A DNA stretch of 64,000 bases from the NCBI RefSeq assembly GCF_009796785.1, contig NZ_CP047026.1:248001-312000 (forward strand), read 5' to 3'. Positions 1 through 8,776 of this stretch are shown here, in pieces. Origin of the DNA: Polaribacter sp. L3A8 (GTDB taxonomy: Bacteria > Bacteroidota > Bacteroidia > Flavobacteriales > Flavobacteriaceae). A model generated the notes under the pieces. That model saw only the letters and a program-made list of their open reading frames with translations, made no database searches and was not told where the DNA came from. Position 1 is the stretch's first letter, and each line of letters opens with the position of its first letter. The position numbers and the translations under genes were made by a program.

Positions 1-199
1 TAATTTTACCACTTGGTTCAATATGTATAGTCCAAACAATAACCGTATTAAAGCCAGAGCTTCGTAATTCATTAATAGAAGTGTTGCTATTATAAATAGC
101 GCCTCCGCCGTATACAGCAGATACTTGGGCAATTAAAATATTATTTCCTGCAAAAAACAAAAGAGCTGCAAGAATAATACTGTTTACTAATTTTTTCAT
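1..199 (-). CDS. Secreted protein, N-terminal part only (runs off the window)
   Basis: Leftward reading frame starting with ATG at 199 and open to the window edge, about 66 codons. It begins with a clear Sec signal peptide (MKKLVNSIILAALLFFAGN, then a cut near IAQ), so the product is exported. The mature part starts VSAVYGGGAIYN and continues with a Leu-Arg-Ser-Ser-Gly-Phe-Asn-Thr-Val-Ile-Val-Trp stretch. That resembles the first beta-strand and helix of a secreted sugar-binding or glycosidase-like domain, but I cannot assign a family from so little. An upstream ATG at 204 is followed by a stop after two codons, so 199 is the start. The gene is transcribed away from the rest of the locus. Coding nature is fairly sure; function unknown. 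Confidence 0.7.
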   Translation of the reverse strand, partial: MKKLVNSIILAALLFFAGNNILIAQVSAVYGGGAIYNSNTSINELRSSGFNTVIVWTIHIEPSGKI

Positions 200-526
200 T
201 TCATTTAGTTTAAGTTAATTAATAAAATTTATTTATGGTATTAACTATTTGTTGCAAACCTTGTAGTACTTTTTTAATTAGTAACTAAAGGTTCTGAAGT
301 TTAATCAGAAAGAAAAATACTAGTTTAAAATAATTTTTCTTTTAAAGGTGTTAAGATTTATAGGGTTAGTTGTTATATAATAATTTTGATATAGTGCAGT
401 TGAGGGGGTGCTCTATACCAATAAGTAAGTCTGATTAAAACTTGTTAAATAGATAATATAGAAAATTATTGTATAGGGATGTTTATTTGATTAACACCAG
501 CCTATAAAATTTAATATTTTCTAGCT
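200..526. other. Gene-poor leader region
   Basis: No credible coding sequence. It probably holds the promoter or leader of the leftward secreted-protein gene. I see no clear terminator, repeat or riboswitch-like structure. Confidence 0.4.
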
Positions 527-745
527 TTAATAAGAATACGAATAAAATTGTGGCTTTCTGTCAAAATATTTTAAATTTTTGGTTAGGTTAGAGTAACTGA
601 TTTTTGAATCTACAGTAGCAATATACTGTTTAGATCTTTGTTTATGTGTTGCCTTTTCTAAATCATTTTTAAGAGAAATGGACATAAAGAGTAACAAGAC
701 TTTACTAAGTTTTGTTACTGTTAATAATTGAAATTTGTTTATCAT
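527..745 (-). CDS. Possible small hypothetical protein (72 aa)
   Basis: Leftward 72-residue frame, ATG at 745. It has a short hydrophobic stretch near the N-terminus (SKVLLLFMSISL) and a Lys/Gln/Tyr-rich, probably soluble, C-terminal half ending in YSYSY. I recognise no family. The only thing lifting it above a chance ORF in AT-rich DNA is the copy of the locus-wide CAGGAT motif lying 66 bp upstream on the same strand, the spacing seen in front of real genes here. It could equally be untranslated leader of the downstream secreted-protein gene. Low confidence. Confidence 0.25.
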   Translation of the reverse strand: MINKFQLLTVTKLSKVLLLFMSISLKNDLEKATHKQRSKQYIATVDSKISYSNLTKNLKYFDRKPQFYSYSY

Positions 746-808
746 TTTTAAGTTTAATTTAGTTATAAATCTTAACAGATCTAAATTACAGCACTATTTT
801 TTTAAGAA

Positions 809-817
809 TATCCTGTA
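809..817 (-). promoter_or_regulatory. CAGGA motif copy, leftward
   Basis: On the minus strand this reads TACAGGATA, preceded by CAG triplets 5 and 9 bp upstream. It is the same arrangement as the rightward copy at 1137. It lies 66 bp before the ATG at 745. Operator function is inferred from recurrence only. Confidence 0.45.
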
Positions 818-1136
818 CTGTCTGTACCTAGTTGTCTTTGGTTGTGTAGGTTACTTTAGAGTAATTGAAACAATAAAAAGCTTTTGTGTTTGTTTTTTTG
901 TTGATTTAAGAAAATGCTACACAAAAATTAGAAATTAAATAAGAATAAATGTTTTTTAAACCTATTTACAAGATATATTATTCCTTAAATTGAATATATT
1001 TAACAAATTGTTGTTTTTTTAAAGCTGAAATTTTATGTAAGAAGTTATAGAAAAAGACAATAAGATCGACCTTGTTTTAAAAGTAAAAACAAAATAAAAT
1101 GTTAATATTAATCGTATAAAAAAAATCTCAGTACAG

Positions 1137-1145
1137 TACAGGACG
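1137..1145 (+). promoter_or_regulatory. CAGGA motif copy upstream of GH78
   Basis: TACAGGACG core with CAGTA repeats starting 5 and 10 bp upstream (1129, 1134, 1139). The core ends 57 bp before the GH78 ATG at 1200. One of the recurrent intergenic copies. Confidence 0.55.
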
Positions 1146-1199
1146 ACGGTATAAAATTATAAGATTAATTTCATTTTTTATAAAATTAAAATATTAAAA

Positions 1200-4064
1200 A
1201 TGTATAAAATTAAATTTTTATTAGCACTCTTGTTAATTCCTTTTTTAAACACATCTTGCAACCAAGAAAAGGTAGATAAATTAGCATCAGTAACGTTTGA
1301 GTCGTTAACTTGTAATGCCAAAATAAACCCAACAGCTATTGAAAGTAAACAACCAATTTTTTCATGGATTGTAGCTGTAGAAGGTAACAATAAATCGCAA
1401 TCTGCTTATCAAATATTAGTAGCATCAAGTTTAGAAAAGTTAAATAACAATCAGGGAGATTTATGGAATTCTGGTAAAACGGAAGATGCTAAATCTACTT
1501 TTATAAAATATAAAGGAACAAAACTTAATGCAGTAACTGCGTATTACTGGAAAGTAAAAATTTGGGACGAGAAAAAACAAGAATCAGATTGGTCTAAACC
1601 TCAAAGTTTTCAAATGGGGTTGATAGATGAAGCAAATTGGGGAGACTCAAAATGGATAAGCCTAAATAAAGATACAAGAACATCAGAATATAGTTTTCGT
1701 GAATACAAAACAGGGCCAATGAAATCGCCTATTATGGTTAATGGGCAAGCAGCATCTTACTTTAGAAATGTTATTAATACAGAAAAAGAAATAGAAAATG
1801 CACAAGCTTATATTTGTGGATTGGGGTATTATGAGCTTTATTTAAATGGAGCTAAAGTAGGCGATCATGTTTTAGATCCTGCTCCTTCTAATTATGATAA
1901 GCAAGCTTATTATGTAAATTATGATATTTCAGAACAACTAAAATTAGGTAAAAATTCTTTTGGAATCATTTTAGGGAATGGTTTCTATGCGCAAGATATT
2001 TCTTGGAAAAGAGACCCAGAATCAGATAAAGATATGTCTTACGGCCCACCAACGGTTCGTTTTTTAATTAAAGTAACCTATAAAGATGGTAGTAAAAAAG
2101 ATTTTTATACAGATGAAAATTGGAAAGAATCTACGGGACCAATAGTATTTAATAATATTTATGGTGGTGATACTTATGATGCTCGTTATGAAATTAATGG
2201 TTGGAATACTTTAAATTATAATGATGAAAAATGGGGGAATGCAAAAGTTGTTTCGCCAAAATTAAAGAAGATTAGTGCACAACAAATTCCTGCAATTAAA
2301 AAATTAAAAGAATTTGAGCCTCAAAATGTATTTAAAGCTCCAAATGGAGATTGGATTGTAGATTTTGGTCAAAATATTGCTGGTTGGGTAAAGATTAATG
2401 TAAAAGAAAAAGAAGGCCAACTTATAGAAATTACAACTACAGAATCTTTGTTAAGAAACGGTAAAGATGTTTTTCAAGGTTCTACAGGTGGTGGAGCAAA
2501 TGGTATGGCTCAGATTTATAAATATATCTGTAAAGGAAATGACTTAGAGTCTTGGGAACCAAAGTTTAGTTATCACGGATTTCGTTATGCTAAAATAAAA
2601 GGCGTGTCTACAAAACCAGACAGCAAAATGATTAAAGCTGTTTTAGTGGCTACAGACATTCAAGAAAAAGGAAGTTTTAGCTCATCTGAACCTTTATTTA
2701 ATAAAATGCATAGTATTAGTAAATGGACTATTGTAGATAATGTACATGGTATTCCAGAAGATTGTCCGCATCGCGAAAAATGTGGTTGGTTAGGAGATGC
2801 ACACGCGTTTTGTGAATATGCATTATATAATTATGACATGTATGATTTCTATAAAAAATACATGGAAGATATTCGTACTCAAATGAGACCAACCAAAGGA
2901 CATAATAATCCTGAAATTAAATTTCAAGTACCAACCATGATTGCGCCAGGTAAAAGAACATCTTCTTATGCAAAACTAGATTGGGGTGTAGCAACAATGT
3001 ATTTACCTTGGTATAATTACTTGCATTATGGTGATGATGCTATTGTAAAAGACTACTATAAAGAAATGAAAGGTCTTACAAATTTTTATCTTTCATTTAA
3101 AGATGAAAATGGAATTATTCAAGACGGAATGGGAGATTGGTGTCCACCAAGGTGGGATAGAAGAAAGAACCCAGGTGCTATGGAGTGCGACCCAATTATT
3201 TCTGCCAATGCTTATTTCTATGATATTTTGGGTGTTATGGAAGGTTTTGCAAAAATAAATAAGGATGCTGCTTTTGAAGCAGAAATGAAAAAGGAAAAAG
3301 AGCAATTAAAAGCCGCTTTTAATAAAAACTTTTTAGTTGCTATGCCAAAAACAAACTTAAAATGGTATGGTAGTCAAACAGCAACTGTACAAGCATTACA
3401 GTTTGGTATGGTTCCAGAATTAGAAATAGAGCAAGTAGTAGATGGTTTGGTGTATGATATTACAGAAGTAAAAGGAGGGCATCATTCTACAGGTATTCAT
3501 GGTAATAGATATATTTACACTGTTTTAACTAAATATGGTAAAGCAGATTTGGCGTATCAAATTTTAACAACACCAGATTTTCCTAGTCAAACTTATATTA
3601 TGAATAATGGTTTTACCACTTGGCCAGAGCGCCAGTTTGAATGGGAAACTATGGAAGGACCATCTAATTCTTTAAACCATCCTATGCATAGTGGTTTTGC
3701 TGCTTATTTTTATGAGTCTTTAGGAGGAATTAAATCATCAAAAGATAATGTAGGTTATAAAGTATTTACAGTAAACCCAGAATTTCCAAAAAAAGTGACA
3801 TCAACTTCAGTTACTGTACCAACACCTTATGGAGATATTAAAAATGACTGGACTTTAAAAGAAAATGTTTTATCGATGGATCTTAAAGTGCCATTTAACA
3901 CCAAAGCAAAAGTTGTTTTAACCGATAATGAATTAAAGTCTGTTAAAATTAATGGCATCTCTGTTAAAGATTTTAAGAAAGAGAATGGTATTGAAATACA
4001 AGAAAAATCAGTAATGTTAGGATCAGGAAATTATAAAATTGAATATTCAAAAGATAAAGACTAA
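1200..4064 (+). CDS. GH78 family alpha-L-rhamnosidase, lipoprotein
   Basis: A 954-residue candidate alpha-L-rhamnosidase removing terminal rhamnose from oligosaccharides, probably in the periplasm or at the outer membrane. The signal peptide ends in a lipobox (LNTSC, Cys20). Residues about 30-145 form the fibronectin-like N-terminal domain of Bacteroidetes GH78 (FSW, YQILVASS, YYWKVKIWD). Then come beta-sandwich domains, the (alpha/alpha)6 catalytic barrel and a C-terminal beta-domain. The acidic active-site motif is DCPHREKCGWLGDA from residue 521, with Asp521, Glu526 (expected general acid) and Asp533 all present. Length is normal for the family. It is monocistronic: a CAGGA motif lies 57 bp upstream and a strong hairpin terminator follows. 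Family assignment is firm; substrate (ulvan-type rhamnose) is inferred from the neighbours. Confidence 0.9.
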   Translation: MYKIKFLLALLLIPFLNTSCNQEKVDKLASVTFESLTCNAKINPTAIESKQPIFSWIVAVEGNNKSQSAYQILVASSLEKLNNNQGDLWNSGKTEDAKSTFIKYKGTKLNAVTAYYWKVKIWDEKKQESDWSKPQSFQMGLIDEANWGDSKWISLNKDTRTSEYSFREYKTGPMKSPIMVNGQAASYFRNVINTEKEIENAQAYICGLGYYELYLNGAKVGDHVLDPAPSNYDKQAYYVNYDISEQLKLGKNSFGIILGNGFYAQDISWKRDPESDKDMSYGPPTVRFLIKVTYKDGSKKDFYTDENWKESTGPIVFNNIYGGDTYDARYEINGWNTLNYNDEKWGNAKVVSPKLKKISAQQIPAIKKLKEFEPQNVFKAPNGDWIVDFGQNIAGWVKINVKEKEGQLIEITTTESLLRNGKDVFQGSTGGGANGMAQIYKYICKGNDLESWEPKFSYHGFRYAKIKGVSTKPDSKMIKAVLVATDIQEKGSFSSSEPLFNKMHSISKWTIVDNVHGIPEDCPHREKCGWLGDAHAFCEYALYNYDMYDFYKKYMEDIRTQMRPTKGHNNPEIKFQVPTMIAPGKRTSSYAKLDWGVATMYLPWYNYLHYGDDAIVKDYYKEMKGLTNFYLSFKDENGIIQDGMGDWCPPRWDRRKNPGAMECDPIISANAYFYDILGVMEGFAKINKDAAFEAEMKKEKEQLKAAFNKNFLVAMPKTNLKWYGSQTATVQALQFGMVPELEIEQVVDGLVYDITEVKGGHHSTGIHGNRYIYTVLTKYGKADLAYQILTTPDFPSQTYIMNNGFTTWPERQFEWETMEGPSNSLNHPMHSGFAAYFYESLGGIKSSKDNVGYKVFTVNPEFPKKVTSTSVTVPTPYGDIKNDWTLKENVLSMDLKVPFNTKAKVVLTDNELKSVKINGISVKDFKKENGIEIQEKSVMLGSGNYKIEYSKDKD

Positions 4065-4154
4065 TAATAGTTTGTTAAATAAAACTTATTAGAGTGGTTA
4101 TACTTACTTTTAGTATCAATTAAATTGTAGCACTTTACAAAGTTTGTAAATTTT

Positions 4155-4187
4155 AAAAACTCAGAATTTAATAAATTCTGAGTTTTT
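4155..4187 (+). terminator. Hairpin terminator after GH78
   Basis: Perfect inverted repeat, arms 4155-4169 and 4173-4187 (core ACTCAGAATTT / AAATTCTGAGT), flanked by A-run and T-run. Works as a rho-independent terminator on the + strand. Confidence 0.8.
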
Positions 4188-4362
4188 AATTTTATGTTAG
4201 TATTGATTATTTTATTTGCAGTTTTTAAAGTTTAAGATCAACTAATAAATTACACAGATTAAAAAAATACGATAAACTTTCTGAATTAAATTTTGCATAA
4301 AATTTGGTTAATACTTAAAAAGTAAAAGAATTGTATTAATGTAAATGATACACCCCATATAG

Positions 4363-4371
4363 AGCAGGATA
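4363..4371 (+). promoter_or_regulatory. CAGGA motif copy upstream of T9SS binding protein
   Basis: AGCAGGATA core ending 56 bp before the ATG at 4425. Part of the recurrent set. Confidence 0.55.
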
Positions 4372-4424
4372 CTTAAAAGAGTCTTATTTTTTATCATTGT
4401 AATTAAACAATAACATTCTTAATA

Positions 4425-5381
4425 ATGAAAAAAAATACATTAATAATTTCTCTTTTATTACTAACAATAGTTTCTTCGCAACTATTCTCTCAAACATCAA
4501 CATGTAATGGTGAGCTACCTTTTGAAGAGAAAGATGGACTTTTAACCATAGAAATGGAATCTGGTATTATAAAAGATAGCCGATGGAAAATAGGAACAGA
4601 AACTATTAATAACGAAGAAATAAAATATTTACATTGGACAGGAGCAGAATCTTTTAGCGCACTTTCAGGTGCACCCATAGAATATAAAATTAAAATAAAT
4701 ACACCTGGAACTTACAGATTTGCTTGGAGAATGAGAGTAGGGAAAGGAACCAGTAAAGGTGAACACAATGATGCTTGGTTAAAAATAGATGCAGAAGATT
4801 TTTACGGAATTAAAGATGGTGCTAAAGTGTATCCAAAACCTTACTGTAATTCTAGTACAGATTTAACTTGTGCAGCTGGTACTTCTGTTAATAATTTTAT
4901 TAAAGCATTTGGTAATAGATTAGATTACGGTTTTGTAACCAATACAAACGACCACGTTGCACATAGAGTTTTTGTAACTTTTAACGAAGCCAAAGTGTAT
5001 ACGATTACTGTAGATGCTAGATCTTCTTATTTGTTTATTGATAAAATGGTTTTAAGAAGAAATGATATTTTAGATAGTGCAGCGTTTAATTTATCTAACA
5101 GCGAATCTTCTTGTTACGACGCATCCTTATCAACAGAAGATCAAAAAAAAAATAATCAAATAAAAATATATCCAAACCCAACAAAGGGTAAAGTAGATAT
5201 TAAAAATTTACCATTAAATTCTAGCTTGGTTATTTCTAATATTTATGGGGCAATCATTCGTACAATAAGCACAAAAGATATTAAGAATACAATTGATATA
5301 AGTGATTTAGAATCGGGGGTTTATTTTATTTCAAATAATGATAAAAAAAATAATTTTGTAAAAAAAATAATTAAAATATAG
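4425..5381 (+). CDS. Secreted carbohydrate-binding protein with T9SS sorting tail
   Basis: A 318-residue protein with a Sec signal (IISLLLLTIVSSQLFSQ). Residues about 30-220 form a beta-sandwich with CBM6/CBM35-like features: an EMESG start, a central YKIKINTPGTYRFAWRMRVG strand pair and a YLFIDKMVLRR end. Residues about 240-318 are a type A T9SS sorting tail (IKIYPNPTKGKVDI, then GVYFIS and KKIIKI). No catalytic domain is present, so it is likely a surface or released glycan-binding protein rather than an enzyme. It has its own CAGGA motif and terminator. T9SS export is well supported; the CBM family is a guess from strand pattern. Confidence 0.75.
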   Translation: MKKNTLIISLLLLTIVSSQLFSQTSTCNGELPFEEKDGLLTIEMESGIIKDSRWKIGTETINNEEIKYLHWTGAESFSALSGAPIEYKIKINTPGTYRFAWRMRVGKGTSKGEHNDAWLKIDAEDFYGIKDGAKVYPKPYCNSSTDLTCAAGTSVNNFIKAFGNRLDYGFVTNTNDHVAHRVFVTFNEAKVYTITVDARSSYLFIDKMVLRRNDILDSAAFNLSNSESSCYDASLSTEDQKKNNQIKIYPNPTKGKVDIKNLPLNSSLVISNIYGAIIRTISTKDIKNTIDISDLESGVYFISNNDKKNNFVKKIIKI

Positions 5382-5477
5382 TTTTTTAGACTTGAGAAGT
5401 TTTATTTAAATTGTAAATTTTATGAATAATTAGACTTTTTTTACATTAGATACTCTAAATAAAAAGCACAAAATTTT

Positions 5478-5515
5478 AATCCTGTAAGACAATATTAGTC
5501 TTACAGGATTTTTTT
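5478..5515 (+). terminator. Hairpin terminator
   Basis: Perfect 13-bp stem, arms 5478-5490 (AATCCTGTAAGAC) and 5498-5510, 7-nt loop, followed by five T. Terminates the T9SS binding-protein gene. The CAGGAT in its right arm is part of the stem and is not counted as a regulatory motif copy. Confidence 0.85.
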
Positions 5516-5622
5516 ATGACTGTGATTTTTGTTTGTTAAAAATGAGTTTATTAGTTTTAAAAAAGAACCCTATAATTGTATTAGAAATTAGAACTGATGT
5601 AAAAAAATAAACAATAATTGCT

Positions 5623-5661
5623 TACAGGTATGTACAGGATACCAAAGACTAGTGCAGGATA
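5623..5661 (+). promoter_or_regulatory. Tandem CAGGA motifs upstream of susC
   Basis: Three direct copies: CAGGTA at 5625, CAGGAT at 5635 and CAGGAT at 5655. Spacings of 10 and 20 bp place them on the same helical face. The last copy ends 60 bp before the susC ATG. Direct repeats of this kind suit a dimeric AraC/XylR-type activator, but that link is inferred. Confidence 0.6.
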
Positions 5662-5718
5662 GTTCGTAAAAATTATCATAATATATTTAGATATTATTAA
5701 CAATTAAACCAATATTTT

Positions 5719-8700
5719 ATGAATTTAAAAATTTTTTCAAGCAAATGCCTGAGATTTAAAAAAAGTTGGCTATTCTTTATGTTAGCTTTATGTTGTATAG
5801 GGATATCGAGTGCCCAAACAGTTAAAGGTACTGTATCTGCCGATGGAGAACCATTACCAGGAGCTTCTGTTTTGGTAAAAGGAACTTCTAATGGAACAGT
5901 TACAGATTTTGATGGTAATTATTCTGTTAATCTTAATTCTGGAACAACCTTAATATTTTCTTATTTAGGGTACGCATCTAAAGAAGTTGTTGTAGGTAAG
6001 CAAACCCAAATTAATATAATCTTAGAACAAGACAATCAACTTGATGAAATTGTTGTTATTGGGTATGGTACACAAAAAAAATCAGACTTAACAGGTTCTG
6101 TTTCTAGTGTAAGTGCAAAAGATATTGCAGCAGTACCTGTATCTAGAGTAGACCAAGCCTTACAAGGTAGAGCAGCAGGTGTGCAGGTAACACAAACAAG
6201 TGGTGCTCCTGGAGCAGGAACAGTAATTAGGGTAAGAGGAGGTAACTCTATAACTGGTAGTAATGAACCGCTTTGGGTTATTGATGGTATTGTAGTTGGT
6301 ACAAATTTTAATCTTAATAATATTAACAGTAATGATATTAAATCTATTGAAATTTTAAAAGACGCATCATCTATTGCAATTTATGGTTCTAGAGGAGCCA
6401 ATGGAGTTGTTTTAGTGTCTACAAAAAGTGGTACAAATGCAGGTTCTGGTAAACCACAAATAAGTGTAAACATGTATACAAGCATGCAATTGGTGCCAGA
6501 ATTGCCAAATATGCTTTCTCAAGCAGAGCAAATAGCGTTTACCAATGAAAGTGCTACGTTTAGATCTGCAGCAGAACCTTTTCCTAATGATCCGTCTACT
6601 TATGCAAACAATGACTGGTATGATATTATTTTAAATGACGCTCCAATACATAATGCAGATGTTTCAGTTTCTGGTTCATCTAAAGATGGAAACGTAAATT
6701 ATTATAATTCTTTAAATTACTTTAATCAAAAAGGGCTTGTTGTTAGTTCTGGTATCGAAAAATTTATTTTTCGTTCAAATTTAGATATAAAGTTAACAGA
6801 TAATTTAAAAACTGGTTTTAGGTTAAATTACTCTAGAATTAATCAAGACAATGGTTTAGCTAGTTTTGGTAATGCTTTTGCAACTTTATCTACGCAACCT
6901 ATTTATAATGAAGATGGTACGTTTAATGGTTTTGATGATGTAGTTGGTGCTCCGTTTTCTAACCCAGTTGCAAATGTAGCATTAAATACAAATGAAACAT
7001 TTACTAATAATTTATTAGCAACAGCTTTTTTAGAATATAGTCCTGCAGCAAATTGGGTTATTCGTTCTACATTTAGTCCAGAATTTAATAATACAAAACA
7101 AAATAGATTTACCTCTAGTCAAAGTCCAGATTTACTTGTTGTAGGAGATTTAGGTAGAGCAAGTGTTAGAACTCTTGCTAGTCAAGGTTGGAATAACGAA
7201 AACACAGTACAATATCAATCTGATTTTGGACAAAACCATAGTGTAACAGCATTGGCAGGAGCTTCGTTTCAAAAAGTATCAACAGAAATTACATTAGCAG
7301 AAGCATTTGGAATAACTAGTGATGCTACAGGTTTTAATAATTTGGCAAATTCAGATCCAAAGAGAGCTGTGGTAAGTAGTGATTATACTGGGTTTCAAAT
7401 AGCTTCCTTTTTTGGAAGATTAAATTATAGCTACAAAGATAAGTATCTATTAACTTTGGTTGGTAGAACAGATGGTAGTTCTGTTTTTGCAGCAGGAAAC
7501 AAGTACGAGTTTTATCCATCTATAGCAGGAGCTTGGAAAATTTCTGAAGAACCGTTTATGAAAGATCAAGATGTATTTAAAGATCTTAAATTAAGAGCAA
7601 GTTATGGTAAGTCTGGAAATCAGGCAATTGGACCATACAGAACCCTTGCTTTGCTAACAGAGGCAAACACAACACTTAATGGAGAAGAGGTAACAGGTTT
7701 AACATTAGGTAGACCTTCTAACCCAAAGTTACAATGGGAAACTACTAATTCTTTTGATTTAGCATTAGAAGCATCAATATTTAATGGTAGAATTTTTACA
7801 GAATTAAATTACTACTATAAAAAAACAAATGATTTATTGTTAGATGTAAGTATTCCTAGACAAACAGGTTTTACGAGTCAATTACAAAATGTAGGATCAT
7901 TAGAAAATAAAGGATGGGAATTTTTAATAAATACTAAAAACATTAGAACAGATAATTTTAGTTGGAATTCTACCTTATCATTATCTGCAAACAGAAATAA
8001 AATTTTAGATTTAGGAGGTGTAGATTTTATAGATGTAACAGTAGATGCTATTTTAGGATCAGGAAATACTAGATTAATTGTTGGAGAATCTGTGCCAGTG
8101 TTTACTGGGGTTAATTATTTAGGAACATGGAAAAGCCAAGAAGAAATAGATGCATCTGGGTATACAGACCCACAAGTTGTTGGAGGGCCAAAATTTGAAG
8201 ACTTAAATGGAGATGGTATTATTTCTACAGAAGATAATGTTGTTTTAGGAGATCCTACTCCAGATTTAATTTTTGGTTTTGAAAACTCATTTTCATACAA
8301 AAATTGGGATTTATCATTTTATTTTCAAGGTACTGTAGGTAATGAAGTTTATAATTTAAGAACCCGTAACCATTATTTTAATCGTGGAGAGACAACTAAA
8401 TTTGCAGAGTTAGCAGATCGTTGGACACCAGAAAACCCTACATCTAATATTCCTAGAGCAGGTGCAGATTCTGTAACCAATACGCCTAGTAATTCAGAAT
8501 ATGTAGAAGATGGATCTCATGTTCGTCTTAAAACAGCAAGGTTAGCTTATAATTTACCTGTAGATAAATTAGGTTTTGGAAGTGTAAAAAATGCAACTAT
8601 TTAATTTTCAGGAACTAACTTATTGCTTTTTTCTAATTTTAGGTTGATAGATCCAGAAACAAGTAATTTTGGTTCAAGTGGTTTAGGTAATATAGCGCAA

Positions 8701-8766
8701 GGTTATGCTAATGGAGAGTATCCTAACCCAAGAGTACTAACGTTAGGTATAAATGTAAATTTTTAA
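5719..8766 (+). pseudogene. susC: SusC-like TonB-dependent receptor, broken by premature stop
   Basis: Outer-membrane importer of glycan fragments, partner of the SusD lipoprotein that follows. The sequence shows a signal peptide, a carboxypeptidase-D-like repeat (about 35-110: VKGTVSADGEPLPGASVLVKG), the SusC signature LDEIVVIGYGTQKK, a plug domain and a long beta-barrel. An in-frame TAA at 8602-8604 ends the protein after 961 residues. The same frame continues with classical SusC C-terminal sequence (FSGTNLLLFSNF, then TLGINVNF) to a stop at 8764-8766, giving 1015 residues, the normal length and close to the 1019 of the second SusC here. A Tyr codon (TAT/TAC) probably mutated to TAA. The lost 54 residues include the last barrel strands and the C-terminal Phe, so insertion in the outer membrane should fail unless the stop is read through or is a sequencing error. 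Confidence 0.85.
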
Positions 8767-8776
8767 TAAAAGAAAT

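Larger units (their letters stand above)
746..1199. other. Divergent intergenic region with two CAGGA motifs
   Basis: No convincing gene. It holds one motif copy facing left (809-817) and one facing right (1137-1145), so it looks like a bidirectional control region between the leftward gene(s) and the GH78 gene. A 67-codon rightward ORF at 735-938 overlaps the left motif and looks spurious. Confidence 0.45.
4065..4424. other. Intergenic region with terminator and CAGGA motif
   Basis: Contains the GH78 terminator (4155-4187) and the regulatory motif (4363-4371) of the next gene. Nothing else recognised. Confidence 0.5.
5382..5718. other. Intergenic region with terminator and tandem CAGGA motifs
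   Basis: Contains a 13-bp-stem terminator (5478-5515) and the clearest tandem array of the regulatory motif (5623-5661), upstream of susC. Confidence 0.5.

Noticed and set aside
735..938. 67-codon rightward ORF in the first gene-poor region
   Set aside because: Cys/Phe-rich low-complexity translation, overlaps the leftward motif copy and the 72-aa ORF, no family resemblance.
5498..5510. CAGGAT match downstream of the T9SS binding protein
   Set aside because: It is the right arm of a perfect terminator hairpin, so the match is explained by that structure.
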